From: an uncultured Eubacteriales bacterium
GTDB lineage: Bacteria; Bacillota; Clostridia; Christensenellales; CAG-917
NCBI GenBank assembly: GCA_900547975.1
Contig: URIX01000013.1
Coordinates: 1-32,506 of the forward strand
Reading direction: 5' to 3'
DNA: 32,506 nucleotides
In this document: in pieces, positions 1-7,547 of the stretch
Numbering within the stretch: the stretch's first letter is position 1
How the letters are laid out: each line of letters begins with the position of its first letter
Notes under the pieces: generated by a model
What the model saw: the letters and a program-made list of their open reading frames with translations, nothing else
Told to the model about the DNA's origin: nothing
Database searches by the model: none
Program-made: the position numbers and the translations under genes

Positions 1-326
1 CCCCTCCCGCCGTTCCCCCTCTGCATACTTTGAGGGAACCCACGGCGTCCGCTCCGCGTGGGGCAACACTCGGCTCTCACATAGAAAGGTATCGTCCTCT
101 CGTTATGCCACTCGTTCACGGACGAAAAAATCCACACTCGTCCGTTCACTTGTACTAATCATCAAGTTCGGCGCTCGCTTTCTCGCCGCCTTGCGGCTCG
201 CGTTCCGTCTCGCAAAAAGCACATTCAGTTAATAAACACGCCCCGAATAAGTGTGCGTTAAAAGTCCGCTCTGCAAGTTCGCAGACGATGGTTTTTATTT
301 TGTTTTTTAACAATCAAATAACATTT
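1..326. other. Left-edge non-coding stretch, no gene seen
   Basis: No open frame with a ribosome binding site or recognisable protein is visible. The first 230 bases are GC-rich and of low complexity, with repeated CTCGC/GCGAG words and short imperfect dyads. A weak stem (TCTGC and GCAGA around 276-291) is followed by a T-rich run on the plus strand and could end a plus-strand transcript entering from outside the window. I see no rRNA or tRNA here. Confidence 0.5.
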
Positions 327-328
327 AA

Positions 329-531
329 GATTTTACTAAAATTGCGCCAAACAGATAGATAACAAGAAAGGCACACCTTGATAGGATTTTACTAAAATTG
401 CACTAAAATTGCGTGATTGAGATGAATAACAAGAAAGGCACGGCTTGAATCAAAATCCAGTGTACTAACGTACACGATTTTGAGGCAAGCCGTGCCTGAC
501 ACAGTTAGTCGCTCAATCACACAATTTTAGT
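329..531. repeat. Family A structured inverted repeat downstream of hydA (copy A1)
   Basis: The outer arms at 402-421 and 512-531 are complementary at 19 of 20 positions, and the right arm covers the hydA stop codon. Inside lie two conserved unpaired tracts, ATGAATAACAAGAAA (422-436) and TGACACAGTTAGTCG (about 498-512), then an inner stem (AGGCACGGCTTG at 436-447 with CAAGCCGTGCCT at 486-497), a further stem and an apical GTGTAC/GTACAC stem. A partial left half (ATAACAAGAAAGGCAC near 358-373) and two 17-bp copies of GATTTTACTAAAATTGC (329-345, 385-401) precede it. Copy A2 (4813-5029) has the same loops but different stem sequences. It could act as a 3' processing or termination structure for the hydrogenase mRNA; that role is inferred. 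Confidence 0.75.
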
Positions 532-2293
532 TGGGGAAACGAGTGCGAGCAGCATACGACGTATGCAACAACTCGTGCGCCAAATGGCTGTTCGGTTCGC
601 CCAAGAACTCGTCGTAAAGTTTCTTGATTTGTTCGTTGCGGTGAGATACGCGGATCTGTTTGCTCTCGTCCTCTTGATAGAGTGCGGAAGCACGTTTATC
701 GCGGAATGTGTCGAGAATGTCATCGTCCTCGTTGGGAAGGAAGCAAGGTTTGACGAACGGTTGTCCGCCACCTGCAACGCAACCGCCGGGGCAGCCCATA
801 ATCTCGATGAAGTGATAGGGACTCTTGCCTTCTCTGATTTGGTCGAGCAAGACTTTTGCGTTCTTCATACCCGAAGCAACCGCAACTTTGACGTCCATAC
901 CGCCGAGATGGTAGGTTGCTTCCTTGATACCCTGCATACCGCGCACGTCTTGAAGTTCGACGTGCTCGAGTTCTTTACCGTCAAGCACGAATGCGGCAGT
1001 GCGCAAAGCCGCTTCCATAACGCCGCCCGTTGCGCCGAAAATGACGCCTGCGCCCGTGTATTCGCCGACAATGTCGTTGTCGAATTGCTCGTCGGGAAGT
1101 TTGGTAAAGCGGATACCCGCGCGCTTGATGAGTTTTGCAAGCTCTCTCGTGGTGAGAACGGCGTCAACGTCTTTGAGTCCGTTGACCATAAGTTGCTTTC
1201 TTTCCTTTTCAAACTTCTTTGCGGTGCAAGGCATAACGGACACTACGAACATATCTTCGGGTTTGATTCCGTTTTGTTCCGCATAATAGGTTTTGAGGAT
1301 TGCGCCGAACATTTCGTGAGGCGATTTGCAAGAGGACAGATGTCCGAGCAAATCTCCGTAATAATACTCCGCATAGTTGATCCAACCGGGTGAGCAAGAC
1401 GTGATCATCGGAAGCGTACCGCCCTCTTTCACGCGAGTGAGAAGTTCGGTTGCTTCTTCCATAATGGTGAGGTCCGCGCCGAAGTTGGTGTCGAACACCT
1501 TTTTGAATCCGAGTCTGCGCAAAGCCGCGACCATTTTGCCCGTAACGAGAGTGCCGACGGGCATATCGAATTCTTCGCCGAGAGCGGCGCGAACTGCGGG
1601 CGCGGTTTGAACGACGACGTATTTGCCTTGTTTGAACGCCTCGTCAACCTTGTCTATTTCGCTCACTTCCATAAGTGCGCCGGTGGGGCAAACGCTTACG
1701 CATTGACCGCAAAGGATACACGGCGAGTCGGCAAAACTTCTGTTTTGAGCGGGCGCGACGATGGTTTTGAAACCTCTCTTTTCAAATCCGAGAACGGAAA
1801 GTCCGTGTGCATTCTTGCATCTTTCGATACATCTGCCGCAAAGCACGCACTTCGATGTGTCTCTCTTGATTGACGGCGTAACGGCGTCCACGGTTACGGG
1901 CGTTTTTTCGCCCTCGTAAAGACCTTCTCTTGCGCCGGTGAGGATTGCGACGTGCAAAAGTTCGCACTTACCGTTTTTGTCGCACTCTTGGCAGTTTCTG
2001 TTGTGGTTTGAAAGCAAGAGTTCGACGGACGATCTTCTTGCCTGCACCGCTTTGGGGGAAGAAATGGTGATTTCCATACCCTCTGCGACGGGATAAACGC
2101 AGGACGCAACGAGGCCTCTCGCGCCGGTTGCTTCGACAAGACATACGCGGCAAGAACCTTGCGAACATTCGCCGTGATTATATGCGCAAAGAGACGGAAT
2201 TTCGTATCCGCAAGCCTTTGCGGCTTCGAGTATAGTCATACCTTGTTCGACTTGATAAGGTACGCCTTCTATTTTTATATTGATTTTCGCCAT
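527..2293 (-). CDS. hydA: [FeFe] hydrogenase catalytic subunit, NADH/ferredoxin-dependent (HydA/HndD type)
   Basis: This 588-aa protein is the H2-forming or H2-oxidising subunit of a cytoplasmic multimeric hydrogenase. In order it shows an N-terminal plant-type [2Fe-2S] domain (C36, C43, C48, C51, C65), a His-ligated [4Fe-4S] motif (H97, C101, C104, C110), two bacterial ferredoxin [4Fe-4S] motifs (C149-C159 and C192-C202), and the H-cluster domain with motifs TSCSPGW (about 298-304), MPCTAKK (C356) and MGCPGGCVAGGGQP (C501, C505). The first H-cluster motif has Ser where many monomeric enzymes have a second Cys (TSCCPGW); from memory this occurs in NADH-linked relatives. It is the last gene of the hydC-hydB-hydA operon, 12 bases after hydB, with GGAGAGAGG ahead of the ATG. 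Bifurcation is inferred from subunit composition. Confidence 0.95.
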   Translation of the reverse strand: MAKINIKIEGVPYQVEQGMTILEAAKACGYEIPSLCAYNHGECSQGSCRVCLVEATGARGLVASCVYPVAEGMEITISSPKAVQARRSSVELLLSNHNRNCQECDKNGKCELLHVAILTGAREGLYEGEKTPVTVDAVTPSIKRDTSKCVLCGRCIERCKNAHGLSVLGFEKRGFKTIVAPAQNRSFADSPCILCGQCVSVCPTGALMEVSEIDKVDEAFKQGKYVVVQTAPAVRAALGEEFDMPVGTLVTGKMVAALRRLGFKKVFDTNFGADLTIMEEATELLTRVKEGGTLPMITSCSPGWINYAEYYYGDLLGHLSSCKSPHEMFGAILKTYYAEQNGIKPEDMFVVSVMPCTAKKFEKERKQLMVNGLKDVDAVLTTRELAKLIKRAGIRFTKLPDEQFDNDIVGEYTGAGVIFGATGGVMEAALRTAAFVLDGKELEHVELQDVRGMQGIKEATYHLGGMDVKVAVASGMKNAKVLLDQIREGKSPYHFIEIMGCPGGCVAGGGQPFVKPCFLPNEDDDILDTFRDKRASALYQEDESKQIRVSHRNEQIKKLYDEFLGEPNSHLAHELLHTSYAARTRFPN

Positions 2294-2305
2294 AATCCTC
2301 TCTCC

Positions 2306-4189
2306 TTATTTCTTCTCGATTGCTTTGAGTCTGCAAGCGGCCATACACATACCGCACTTGATGCACTTCTCTTTGTCGATTTCTCTCGACGGAAGTTTGT
2401 GTCCGGGGGCGATATAGTTGGTGGTGTGGATTGCAGCCACGGGGCAGTTTCTCTCGCAGAGTCCGCATCCTACGCACTTGTCGGCGATAACCTCGTAGTT
2501 CATAAGGCTCTTGCAAACGTGTGCGGGGCATTTTTTGTCCACGATATGCGCGATATATTCGTCTTTGAAGTGCGCGAGCGTGGAAAGAATGGGATTCGGC
2601 GCGGTTTGACCGAGCGCGCAGAGAGAGTCGTTTTTGATGTTGGAAGCAAGGTCCATAAGTTTGTCGAGGTCTTCCATAGTCGCCTTGCCCTTGGTGATTT
2701 TGGTGAGCAATTCGAGCATACGCTTCGTGCCGATACGGCAGGGAGAGCATTTTCCGCAAGACTCGTCGCAAATAAATTCCATATAGAACTTCGCAACGTC
2801 GACCATACAGTTGTCTTCGTCCATAACGATTGCGCCGCCGCTGCCCATCATAGAGCCTTTTGCGACGAGGTTGTCGAAGTCGATGAGAGCGTCGAGGTCG
2901 TCTGCGGTGAGACAGCCGCCCGACGGACCGCCCGTTTGAATGGCTTTGAATTTTTTGCCGTTCGGAATACCGCCGCCGATATCGTAAATGAGTTCGCGCA
3001 AGGTCGTACCCATAGGCACTTCGACAAGACCGACGTTGTTCACCTTTCCGCCGAGAGCGAAAACTTTGGTGCCTTTGGATTTTTCTGTGCCGAAGCAAGT
3101 GAACTTCTCATAGCCTTCTCTCATTATGTAAGGAACGCACGCAAGGGTTTCAACGTTGTTGACGATTGTCGGGGATTCCCAAAGACCTTTGACCGCAGGG
3201 AACGGCGGACGAGGACGCGGCATACCTCTCTTGCCCTCTATCGAGTTGAGAAGCGCGGTTTCTTCACCGCATACGAACGCGCCTGCGCCGAGACGGATAT
3301 GCACTCTGAACGAGAAGTTCGTTCCAAGAATGTTGTCGCCCAAAAGTCCGAGTTCTTCCGCTTGCTTGATTGCGATACGAAGTCTGTTGACCGCGATGGG
3401 GTATTCTGCGCGGACATAGAAATAACCGTTTTGCGCGCCGATTGCGTAACCTGCAATCATCATACCTTCGATGACGGCAAGGGGGTTTCCTTCGAGAATG
3501 GAACGGTCCATAAACGCGCCCGGGTCGCCTTCGTCGCCGTTGCAAACGACATACTTTGCGCCTTCGGGTTGAGCGTATGCGAATTGCCACTTTCTGCCCG
3601 TGGGGAATCCGCCGCCGCCGCGTCCGCGAAGACCGGAAGCCAAAATCTCGTTGATGACTTCTTGTCTGTCCATTTGAAGCGCTCTTTCAAGTCCTTTGAA
3701 CGCGCCCGCGCCGAGTGCTTCCTCGATTTTTTCGGGGTTTATGCTTCCGCAGCCGTGCAACGCGATACGAACTTGCTTTTTGTAGAACGTGATGTCGTCT
3801 TGCTTGGAGATTTTCTCTTTGGTGACCGGGTCGACGTAAAGAAGTCTGTCAACGACTTCACCGTTTTCGAGGTCTTTTTCGACGATTTCTTTCACGTCGT
3901 CGATTTTGACCATTCTGTAAAGAGTATCTTCGGGATAAATTTTAACGAAAGGTCCTTGCGAGCAGAAACCGAAGCAACCCACTTGGTTGACGGTCACTTT
4001 GTCGTGCAAGCCTTTTTCATTGATAATTTTTACGAATTCTTCTCTGATTTCGTCGGAATGAGAGGACAAACAGCCCGTGCCGCCGCACAAAACGACGTGA
4101 CGTCTGCCGTCGCTGCCCGTAAACTTCGCGTCGAGGCAAGAAGAACAATCTTGACAAGTTCTGTCCAAATCGGCAAAATTTCTAATCAT
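2306..4189 (-). CDS. hydB: NADH-binding flavoprotein subunit of the hydrogenase (HydB/NuoF-like)
   Basis: This 627-aa protein carries the FMN and NAD(H) site that exchanges electrons between NADH and the hydrogenase. The N-terminus has a thioredoxin-like [2Fe-2S] domain (VLCGGTGC and VGCFGFCSQ motifs). The NuoF core follows, with the glycine-rich GRGGGGFPTGRKW nucleotide-binding motif, an SLBB segment and the CGKCSPCRIGTKRM iron-sulphur motif. The C-terminus adds two ferredoxin-type [4Fe-4S] motifs (CVGCGLCERNC and CIKCGMCMAAC), an extension typical of HydB/HndC and absent from Complex I NuoF. It begins 3 bases after the hydC stop, with an AAGGAGG site inside the end of hydC, which suggests coupled translation. 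A long antisense frame over this gene is a codon-bias shadow. Confidence 0.95.
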   Translation of the reverse strand: MIRNFADLDRTCQDCSSCLDAKFTGSDGRRHVVLCGGTGCLSSHSDEIREEFVKIINEKGLHDKVTVNQVGCFGFCSQGPFVKIYPEDTLYRMVKIDDVKEIVEKDLENGEVVDRLLYVDPVTKEKISKQDDITFYKKQVRIALHGCGSINPEKIEEALGAGAFKGLERALQMDRQEVINEILASGLRGRGGGGFPTGRKWQFAYAQPEGAKYVVCNGDEGDPGAFMDRSILEGNPLAVIEGMMIAGYAIGAQNGYFYVRAEYPIAVNRLRIAIKQAEELGLLGDNILGTNFSFRVHIRLGAGAFVCGEETALLNSIEGKRGMPRPRPPFPAVKGLWESPTIVNNVETLACVPYIMREGYEKFTCFGTEKSKGTKVFALGGKVNNVGLVEVPMGTTLRELIYDIGGGIPNGKKFKAIQTGGPSGGCLTADDLDALIDFDNLVAKGSMMGSGGAIVMDEDNCMVDVAKFYMEFICDESCGKCSPCRIGTKRMLELLTKITKGKATMEDLDKLMDLASNIKNDSLCALGQTAPNPILSTLAHFKDEYIAHIVDKKCPAHVCKSLMNYEVIADKCVGCGLCERNCPVAAIHTTNYIAPGHKLPSREIDKEKCIKCGMCMAACRLKAIEKK

Positions 4190-4192
4190 AAC

Positions 4193-4675
4193 TCAGTCCT
4201 CCTTCGCTCTGTATTCTTCGATGATTGCGGGAACGGCGTTCACGGAAACTTTGGGATACACCTGACCGTTGATGGAAACAGCAGGGGCGATTCCGCACGC
4301 GCCGATGCAACGCAAAGCGTCGATGGTGAACAAACCGTCTTTGGTGGTTTCACCCGGTTTGATGCCGAGGATTTCGCTGAATTTGTCGATAACTTGTTGC
4401 GCACCCTTAACATAGCAAGCCGTGCCTAAACAGCAACCGATAACGTATTTTCCCTTCGGTGTCAAAGAGAAGAAAGAATAGAACGTCACCACGCCGTAAA
4501 TTTCGGCAACGGAAATGCCCGTCCTCTCAGAAACGATTTCTTGCACTTCGAGAGGAATATAGCCGTATTCCTTTTGAATGTCGCTCAAAATCATCATAAG
4601 AGGCGTGTTTTCGCCGACGTATCTGTCGCAAATCACATTGATTTGCTTAACCGCCGCTTCGCTTAAATGAGCCAT
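4193..4675 (-). CDS. hydC: Thioredoxin-like [2Fe-2S] subunit of the hydrogenase (HydC/NuoE-like)
   Basis: This 160-aa protein is the small electron-transfer subunit of the HydABC complex. It has an N-terminal helical NuoE segment and a thioredoxin-like [2Fe-2S] domain with CLGTACYVKG and CIGACGIAP, giving the C-x4-C and C-x3-C cysteine spacing of the family. The start is set at the ATG of MAHLSEAAVK because AAAGGAGG lies just upstream; an in-frame extension of 38 residues is AT-rich, has no such site and falls in the promoter region. It is the first gene of the operon, so transcription of the hydrogenase probably starts just upstream (see 4717-4745). Confidence 0.95.
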   Translation of the reverse strand: MAHLSEAAVKQINVICDRYVGENTPLMMILSDIQKEYGYIPLEVQEIVSERTGISVAEIYGVVTFYSFFSLTPKGKYVIGCCLGTACYVKGAQQVIDKFSEILGIKPGETTKDGLFTIDALRCIGACGIAPAVSINGQVYPKVSVNAVPAIIEEYRAKED

Positions 4676-4716
4676 TGTAAGCCCTCCTTTGTAGTTGAAT
4701 AATGATAACCTTAAAA

Positions 4717-4745
4717 AGTTTAACATAAAACAAAAACAATCGCAA
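4717..4745 (-). promoter_or_regulatory. Possible promoter of hydCBA
   Basis: Read on the minus strand there is TTGCGA, a 17-base spacer, then TAAACT, about 40 bases before the hydC start in a very AT-rich stretch. The match to the sigma-A consensus is only moderate. Confidence 0.35.
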
Positions 4746-4812
4746 TAGATAATTTGATATTTATAATAAAATATCGAAATATAGTACATACTCTATCTAT
4801 TTATTATTTTCA

Positions 4813-5029
4813 AAAGAGACACCCGAACCGGCAACCCTAATTATTAGATATTCAAATGCGGCAAATAAGTTTGTCGCAATAGCAAATACCCTGATAAGTC
4901 GCCAAATCGATGTATAACGAGAAAGAGACACCCGAACCGGCAACCCTAATTTACTAATCGTAAATGAGTTGTCGGGCGGATGTCTCTGCCAAAGTTAGAC
5001 GCGATTTGGCGGCTTATTCAGGGTATTTG
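4813..5029. repeat. Family A structured inverted repeat downstream of nadE (copy A2)
   Basis: The outer arms at 4883-4909 and 5002-5029 are complementary with one mismatch and one unpaired base. The right arm includes the nadE stop codon and its last codons, so the left arm is an inverted copy of the gene's 3' end. Inside are the same unpaired tracts as copy A1: ATGTATAACGAGAAA (4910-4924) and TGCCAAAGTTAGACG (about 4987-5001). The inner stem AGAGACA pairs with TGTCTCT and is unrelated to the A1 stem. A 30-bp exact direct repeat (4813-4842 and 4922-4951) gives an extra left half, as in A1. A hairpin TGCGGCAAA/TTTGTCGCA (about 4857-4878) lies between. Confidence 0.75.
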
Positions 5030-5760
5030 CGAGGCATACGGGTCTTGTGAATAGACCGAGCACGCGCCCTCTCAATCTTGACTTTCACATCTTCGGGAAT
5101 CGGCTCTCCGCGCAGATATTTATCGACGTCGGCGTACTTGATGCCAAGTTCGGATTCGTCGGTTTGACCTTGATAAAGCCCGGCGGACGGCGCTTTTTCA
5201 ATGATGGTCGCTGGTGCGTTCAAGGCTCTGAGATGTTCGTATATCTCGCCGACGGTCAAGTCCGCGATAGGATTGAAGTCGTGTGCGCCGTCACCCCACT
5301 TTGTGAAGTATCCGAGAGTGGCTTCGTCAAGGTTGCCCGTGCCTGCGACGAGATAGCCGCGCGCTTGTCCCAAAGCGTAAAGCGTGGTCATACGAAGACG
5401 AGGATTGATGTTGACGTTTGCCATTTTCAAGTTCGCTTCGCCCGCATTGTCGCGTGTAAGTTCGTCACCCAAAGCCGCAACGAGTGCTTCTTTTGTCTTT
5501 GTGAGGTCGATTTCGATTTGCTGTATGCCGAAATGCTTGCCCGCTCTCAAAGCGTCGTCGCGGTCACTGCCGTAGTTTTGCGAAGATTGACACGGCATAA
5601 TGACGCCGAGTACGTTGTCGGTTGCGAGTTTGCAAAGCGCGCCGACGAGGGTGCAGTCTTTGCCGCCGCTGTTGCCGTAAATGATGCCTTTTGCGCCCGA
5701 TTCGGAAAGGATTTTTCTTATCCATTCCACACGTTTTTGAATTGAAGATTGAACGTCCAT
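5014..5760 (-). CDS. nadE: Ammonia-type NAD+ synthase
   Basis: This 248-aa cytoplasmic enzyme would convert deamido-NAD to NAD+ using ATP and ammonia. The length fits the single-domain, glutaminase-free NadE. The PP-loop is at residues 29-36 (GNSGGKDC); the family usually reads GxSGGKDS, so the last residue is changed to Cys here. Downstream NadE-like stretches include MPCQSSQNYGSD, a GTGNLDEATLGYFTKWGDGAHDF-like block characteristic of NAD synthases, and the C-terminal RKYPE tail. AAGGAGG stands 5 bases before the ATG. It is transcribed in the same direction as the hydrogenase operon and divergently from gldA, and its 3' end forms one arm of the family A inverted repeat. Confidence 0.93.
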   Translation of the reverse strand: MDVQSSIQKRVEWIRKILSESGAKGIIYGNSGGKDCTLVGALCKLATDNVLGVIMPCQSSQNYGSDRDDALRAGKHFGIQQIEIDLTKTKEALVAALGDELTRDNAGEANLKMANVNINPRLRMTTLYALGQARGYLVAGTGNLDEATLGYFTKWGDGAHDFNPIADLTVGEIYEHLRALNAPATIIEKAPSAGLYQGQTDESELGIKYADVDKYLRGEPIPEDVKVKIERARARSIHKTRMPRKYPE

Positions 5761-6087
5761 ACGACCTCCTTGTTTTATGTTTGAGTAAAGTTGATTTTTA
5801 TGCGGATTGTCCGCGTAGTTTTCCGCAAATTATTCGCCGTGCGTTTTACGGTTCTTTATGCAAATTTTCCGTAGCGTTTATTGCTTTGTATCCCGCAAAA
5901 ATTTTGCCGTGTTTTTGCGGTTTTTTTTGCGGTTTTTATTGTTTTTCATTATAAGCGCATTTTCAAATTATTCAACTTTTTTTAAAAAAAACATTAAAAT
6001 TTTATGAAATTTCCGCGCGGCGACCTTCAAAATCAACGTTTTTTTGAAAAATTTTGCAAAAATTTCCATATTTTAGCATTTTGGGTA
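5761..6087. other. Divergent nadE-gldA intergenic region with a terminator-like hairpin
   Basis: No gene is seen. It is T-rich on the plus strand. CCGCAAAAA (5893-5901) pairs with TTTTTGCGG (5912-5920) and is followed by eight Ts, which is the form of a plus-strand intrinsic terminator although no plus-strand gene precedes it. GCGGA/TCCGC near 5801-5813 is a small stem. It may instead be a leader or attenuator, or a short untranslated transcript. Confidence 0.4.
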
Positions 6088-6116
6088 TTGAATTATTCAC
6101 TTGTTCGATATATAAT
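6088..6116 (+). promoter_or_regulatory. Sigma-A-type promoter of gldA
   Basis: TTGAAT (6088-6093), an exact 17-base spacer and TATAAT (6111-6116) precede the gldA ATG by about 40 bases, with AAAAGGAGA as ribosome binding site. Confidence 0.75.
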
Positions 6117-6157
6117 GTTTTTACATTAAAAAATAACCTTATAAAAAGGAGATTGTT

Positions 6158-7342
6158 ATGAGAAAAGCATTTATTTGTCCCACAAAGTACGTTCAAGGCG
6201 AAAACGAATTGTTGAACCTTGGTTATTTTGTAAAAACCTTCGGTAAGAAAGCACTTCTTATCGCTGACCCGTTTGCTCTCAACCTCGTCAAAGAAAAACT
6301 CGAAGCGACCCAAAAGAAATACGGCGTCGAATTCGTTTCCTGCGACCTCTTTAAGGGCGAATGTTCACGCACGGTCGTGAAAGCGTTGCAAGATTTTGCA
6401 AAAGCAAACAAGTGCAACTGCACCATCGGTCTTGGCGGCGGCAAAGCAATCGACACTTCAAAGTGCGTTGCGGCAGGCAATCCTCTCATCATCTGCCCCA
6501 CCATCGCGGCAACGGACGCTCCGACTTCCCACTCTGCGGTTCTTTACACCGACAATCACGAATTTGACGATTACGCATACTTCCGTCAAAGCCCGTCCGT
6601 CGTTCTTATCGACCTCAACGTCATCGCAAACGCACCGACTCGCTTCCTCGTAAGCGGTATGGGCGACGCTCTTTCCACCTACTTCGAGGCAAGAGCAAAC
6701 GTCAACAGCGTATCCAACGTCAACGCGGGTCTTCCCTGCGGCGCAGACAGAAAGAAAGGCACGCTTCTCGGCTACGGCACTTACACAGCAGCGGCACTTG
6801 CCGAACTTTGCTATCGCAACCTTATCAGCGACGGCGCAAAGGCAAAAGCTGCTTGCGACTGCAACGTCGTAACCCCCGCTTTTGAAAAAATCGTCGAAAC
6901 CAACATTCTTCTTTCCGGTCTCGGATTCGAATCGGGCGGTCTTGCCGCAGCACACGCAATCCACGACGGTTTGACTGCCGTTCACGACATTCACTCCTGC
7001 TGCATGCACGGCGAAGTCGTCGCATTCGGCACAATCTGCCAACTCGTGCTTGAAAACAGCCCCGAAGAAGAACTCTACGAAGTTCTCAACTTCTGCGACG
7101 AAGTAGGTCTTCCCGTCTGCTTGCACGACCTTATGACAAATCCGCGCACGGGCGAAGTCATCAGAGAAGAACTCACCGAAGAAGAATACAAGATCGTTGC
7201 TGCAAAGACTTGCATCCCCGACGAATCTATCCACAATATGCCCTTCCCCGTAACGGAAGATATGGTTATTGCGGCAATCAAAGCGGCAGACAAAATCGGT
7301 CACGATTTCAGATACGGCTGCGACTGCGAATGCTGCCACTAA
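6158..7342 (+). CDS. gldA: Glycerol dehydrogenase, iron-containing alcohol dehydrogenase family
   Basis: This 394-aa enzyme oxidises glycerol to dihydroxyacetone with NAD+. The NAD-binding GLGGGKAIDT motif is at residues 91-100. Metal ligands can be placed at D170 (GMGDALSTYFEA), H266 (GGLAAAHAIHDG) and H284 (CCMHGEVVAFG); the 18-residue His-His spacing matches the family, and a short insertion (about 190-205, GLPCGADRKKG) lies between D170 and H266. The protein ends in a cysteine-rich tail (YGCDCECCH) and has many other cysteines, which is unusual and suggests redox sensitivity or extra metal binding (inference). It is followed by a hairpin and then by a dihydroxyacetone kinase gene, so glycerol can be taken to the glycolytic intermediate DHAP. 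Confidence 0.95.
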   Translation: MRKAFICPTKYVQGENELLNLGYFVKTFGKKALLIADPFALNLVKEKLEATQKKYGVEFVSCDLFKGECSRTVVKALQDFAKANKCNCTIGLGGGKAIDTSKCVAAGNPLIICPTIAATDAPTSHSAVLYTDNHEFDDYAYFRQSPSVVLIDLNVIANAPTRFLVSGMGDALSTYFEARANVNSVSNVNAGLPCGADRKKGTLLGYGTYTAAALAELCYRNLISDGAKAKAACDCNVVTPAFEKIVETNILLSGLGFESGGLAAAHAIHDGLTAVHDIHSCCMHGEVVAFGTICQLVLENSPEEELYEVLNFCDEVGLPVCLHDLMTNPRTGEVIREELTEEEYKIVAAKTCIPDESIHNMPFPVTEDMVIAAIKAADKIGHDFRYGCDCECCH

Positions 7343-7352
7343 TTGAAAAGCG

Positions 7353-7384
7353 CACACCCTTGCAAACGCAAGGGTGTGTCTTAT
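7353..7384 (+). terminator. Hairpin after gldA, possible terminator
   Basis: CACACCCTTGC (7353-7363) pairs perfectly with GCAAGGGTGTG (7368-7378) around an AAAC loop. The following TCTTATAAAA is a poor T-tract, so this may be a partial terminator or an mRNA 3' stabiliser between gldA and the kinase gene. Confidence 0.55.
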
Positions 7385-7547
7385 AAAAAACCGTGCTTAA
7401 AGCGCAGAATATACGGATAGAATATCGATATTTTCACATAATGCGTAATACGCCTGCGTGAATATCGTTGTTATTTATTGTATAACGCAAAACAATATAT
7501 CCTTTTGAGTATTCTTCCCTATCGGCGCGGCAAATAAGGAGACTGTT

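Noticed and set aside
398..531. Integron attC site (CTAAC...GTTAT boxes with spacers and a stem, also in copy A2)
   Set aside because: The boxes resemble R-box cores, but the canonical RYYYAAC/GTTRRRY pattern fails in at least one box of each copy, long complementary arms extend beyond the boxes, the adjoining genes are housekeeping genes, and no integron integrase is seen.
2159..4429. Very long plus-strand open frame (756 residues) opposite hydB
   Set aside because: It is antisense to a gene with clear NuoF-family motifs; the frame has no ribosome binding site and a low-complexity Phe/Val/Asp composition typical of codon-bias shadows. Similar antisense frames over hydA, nadE, gldA, dhaKL and malQ were dropped for the same reason.
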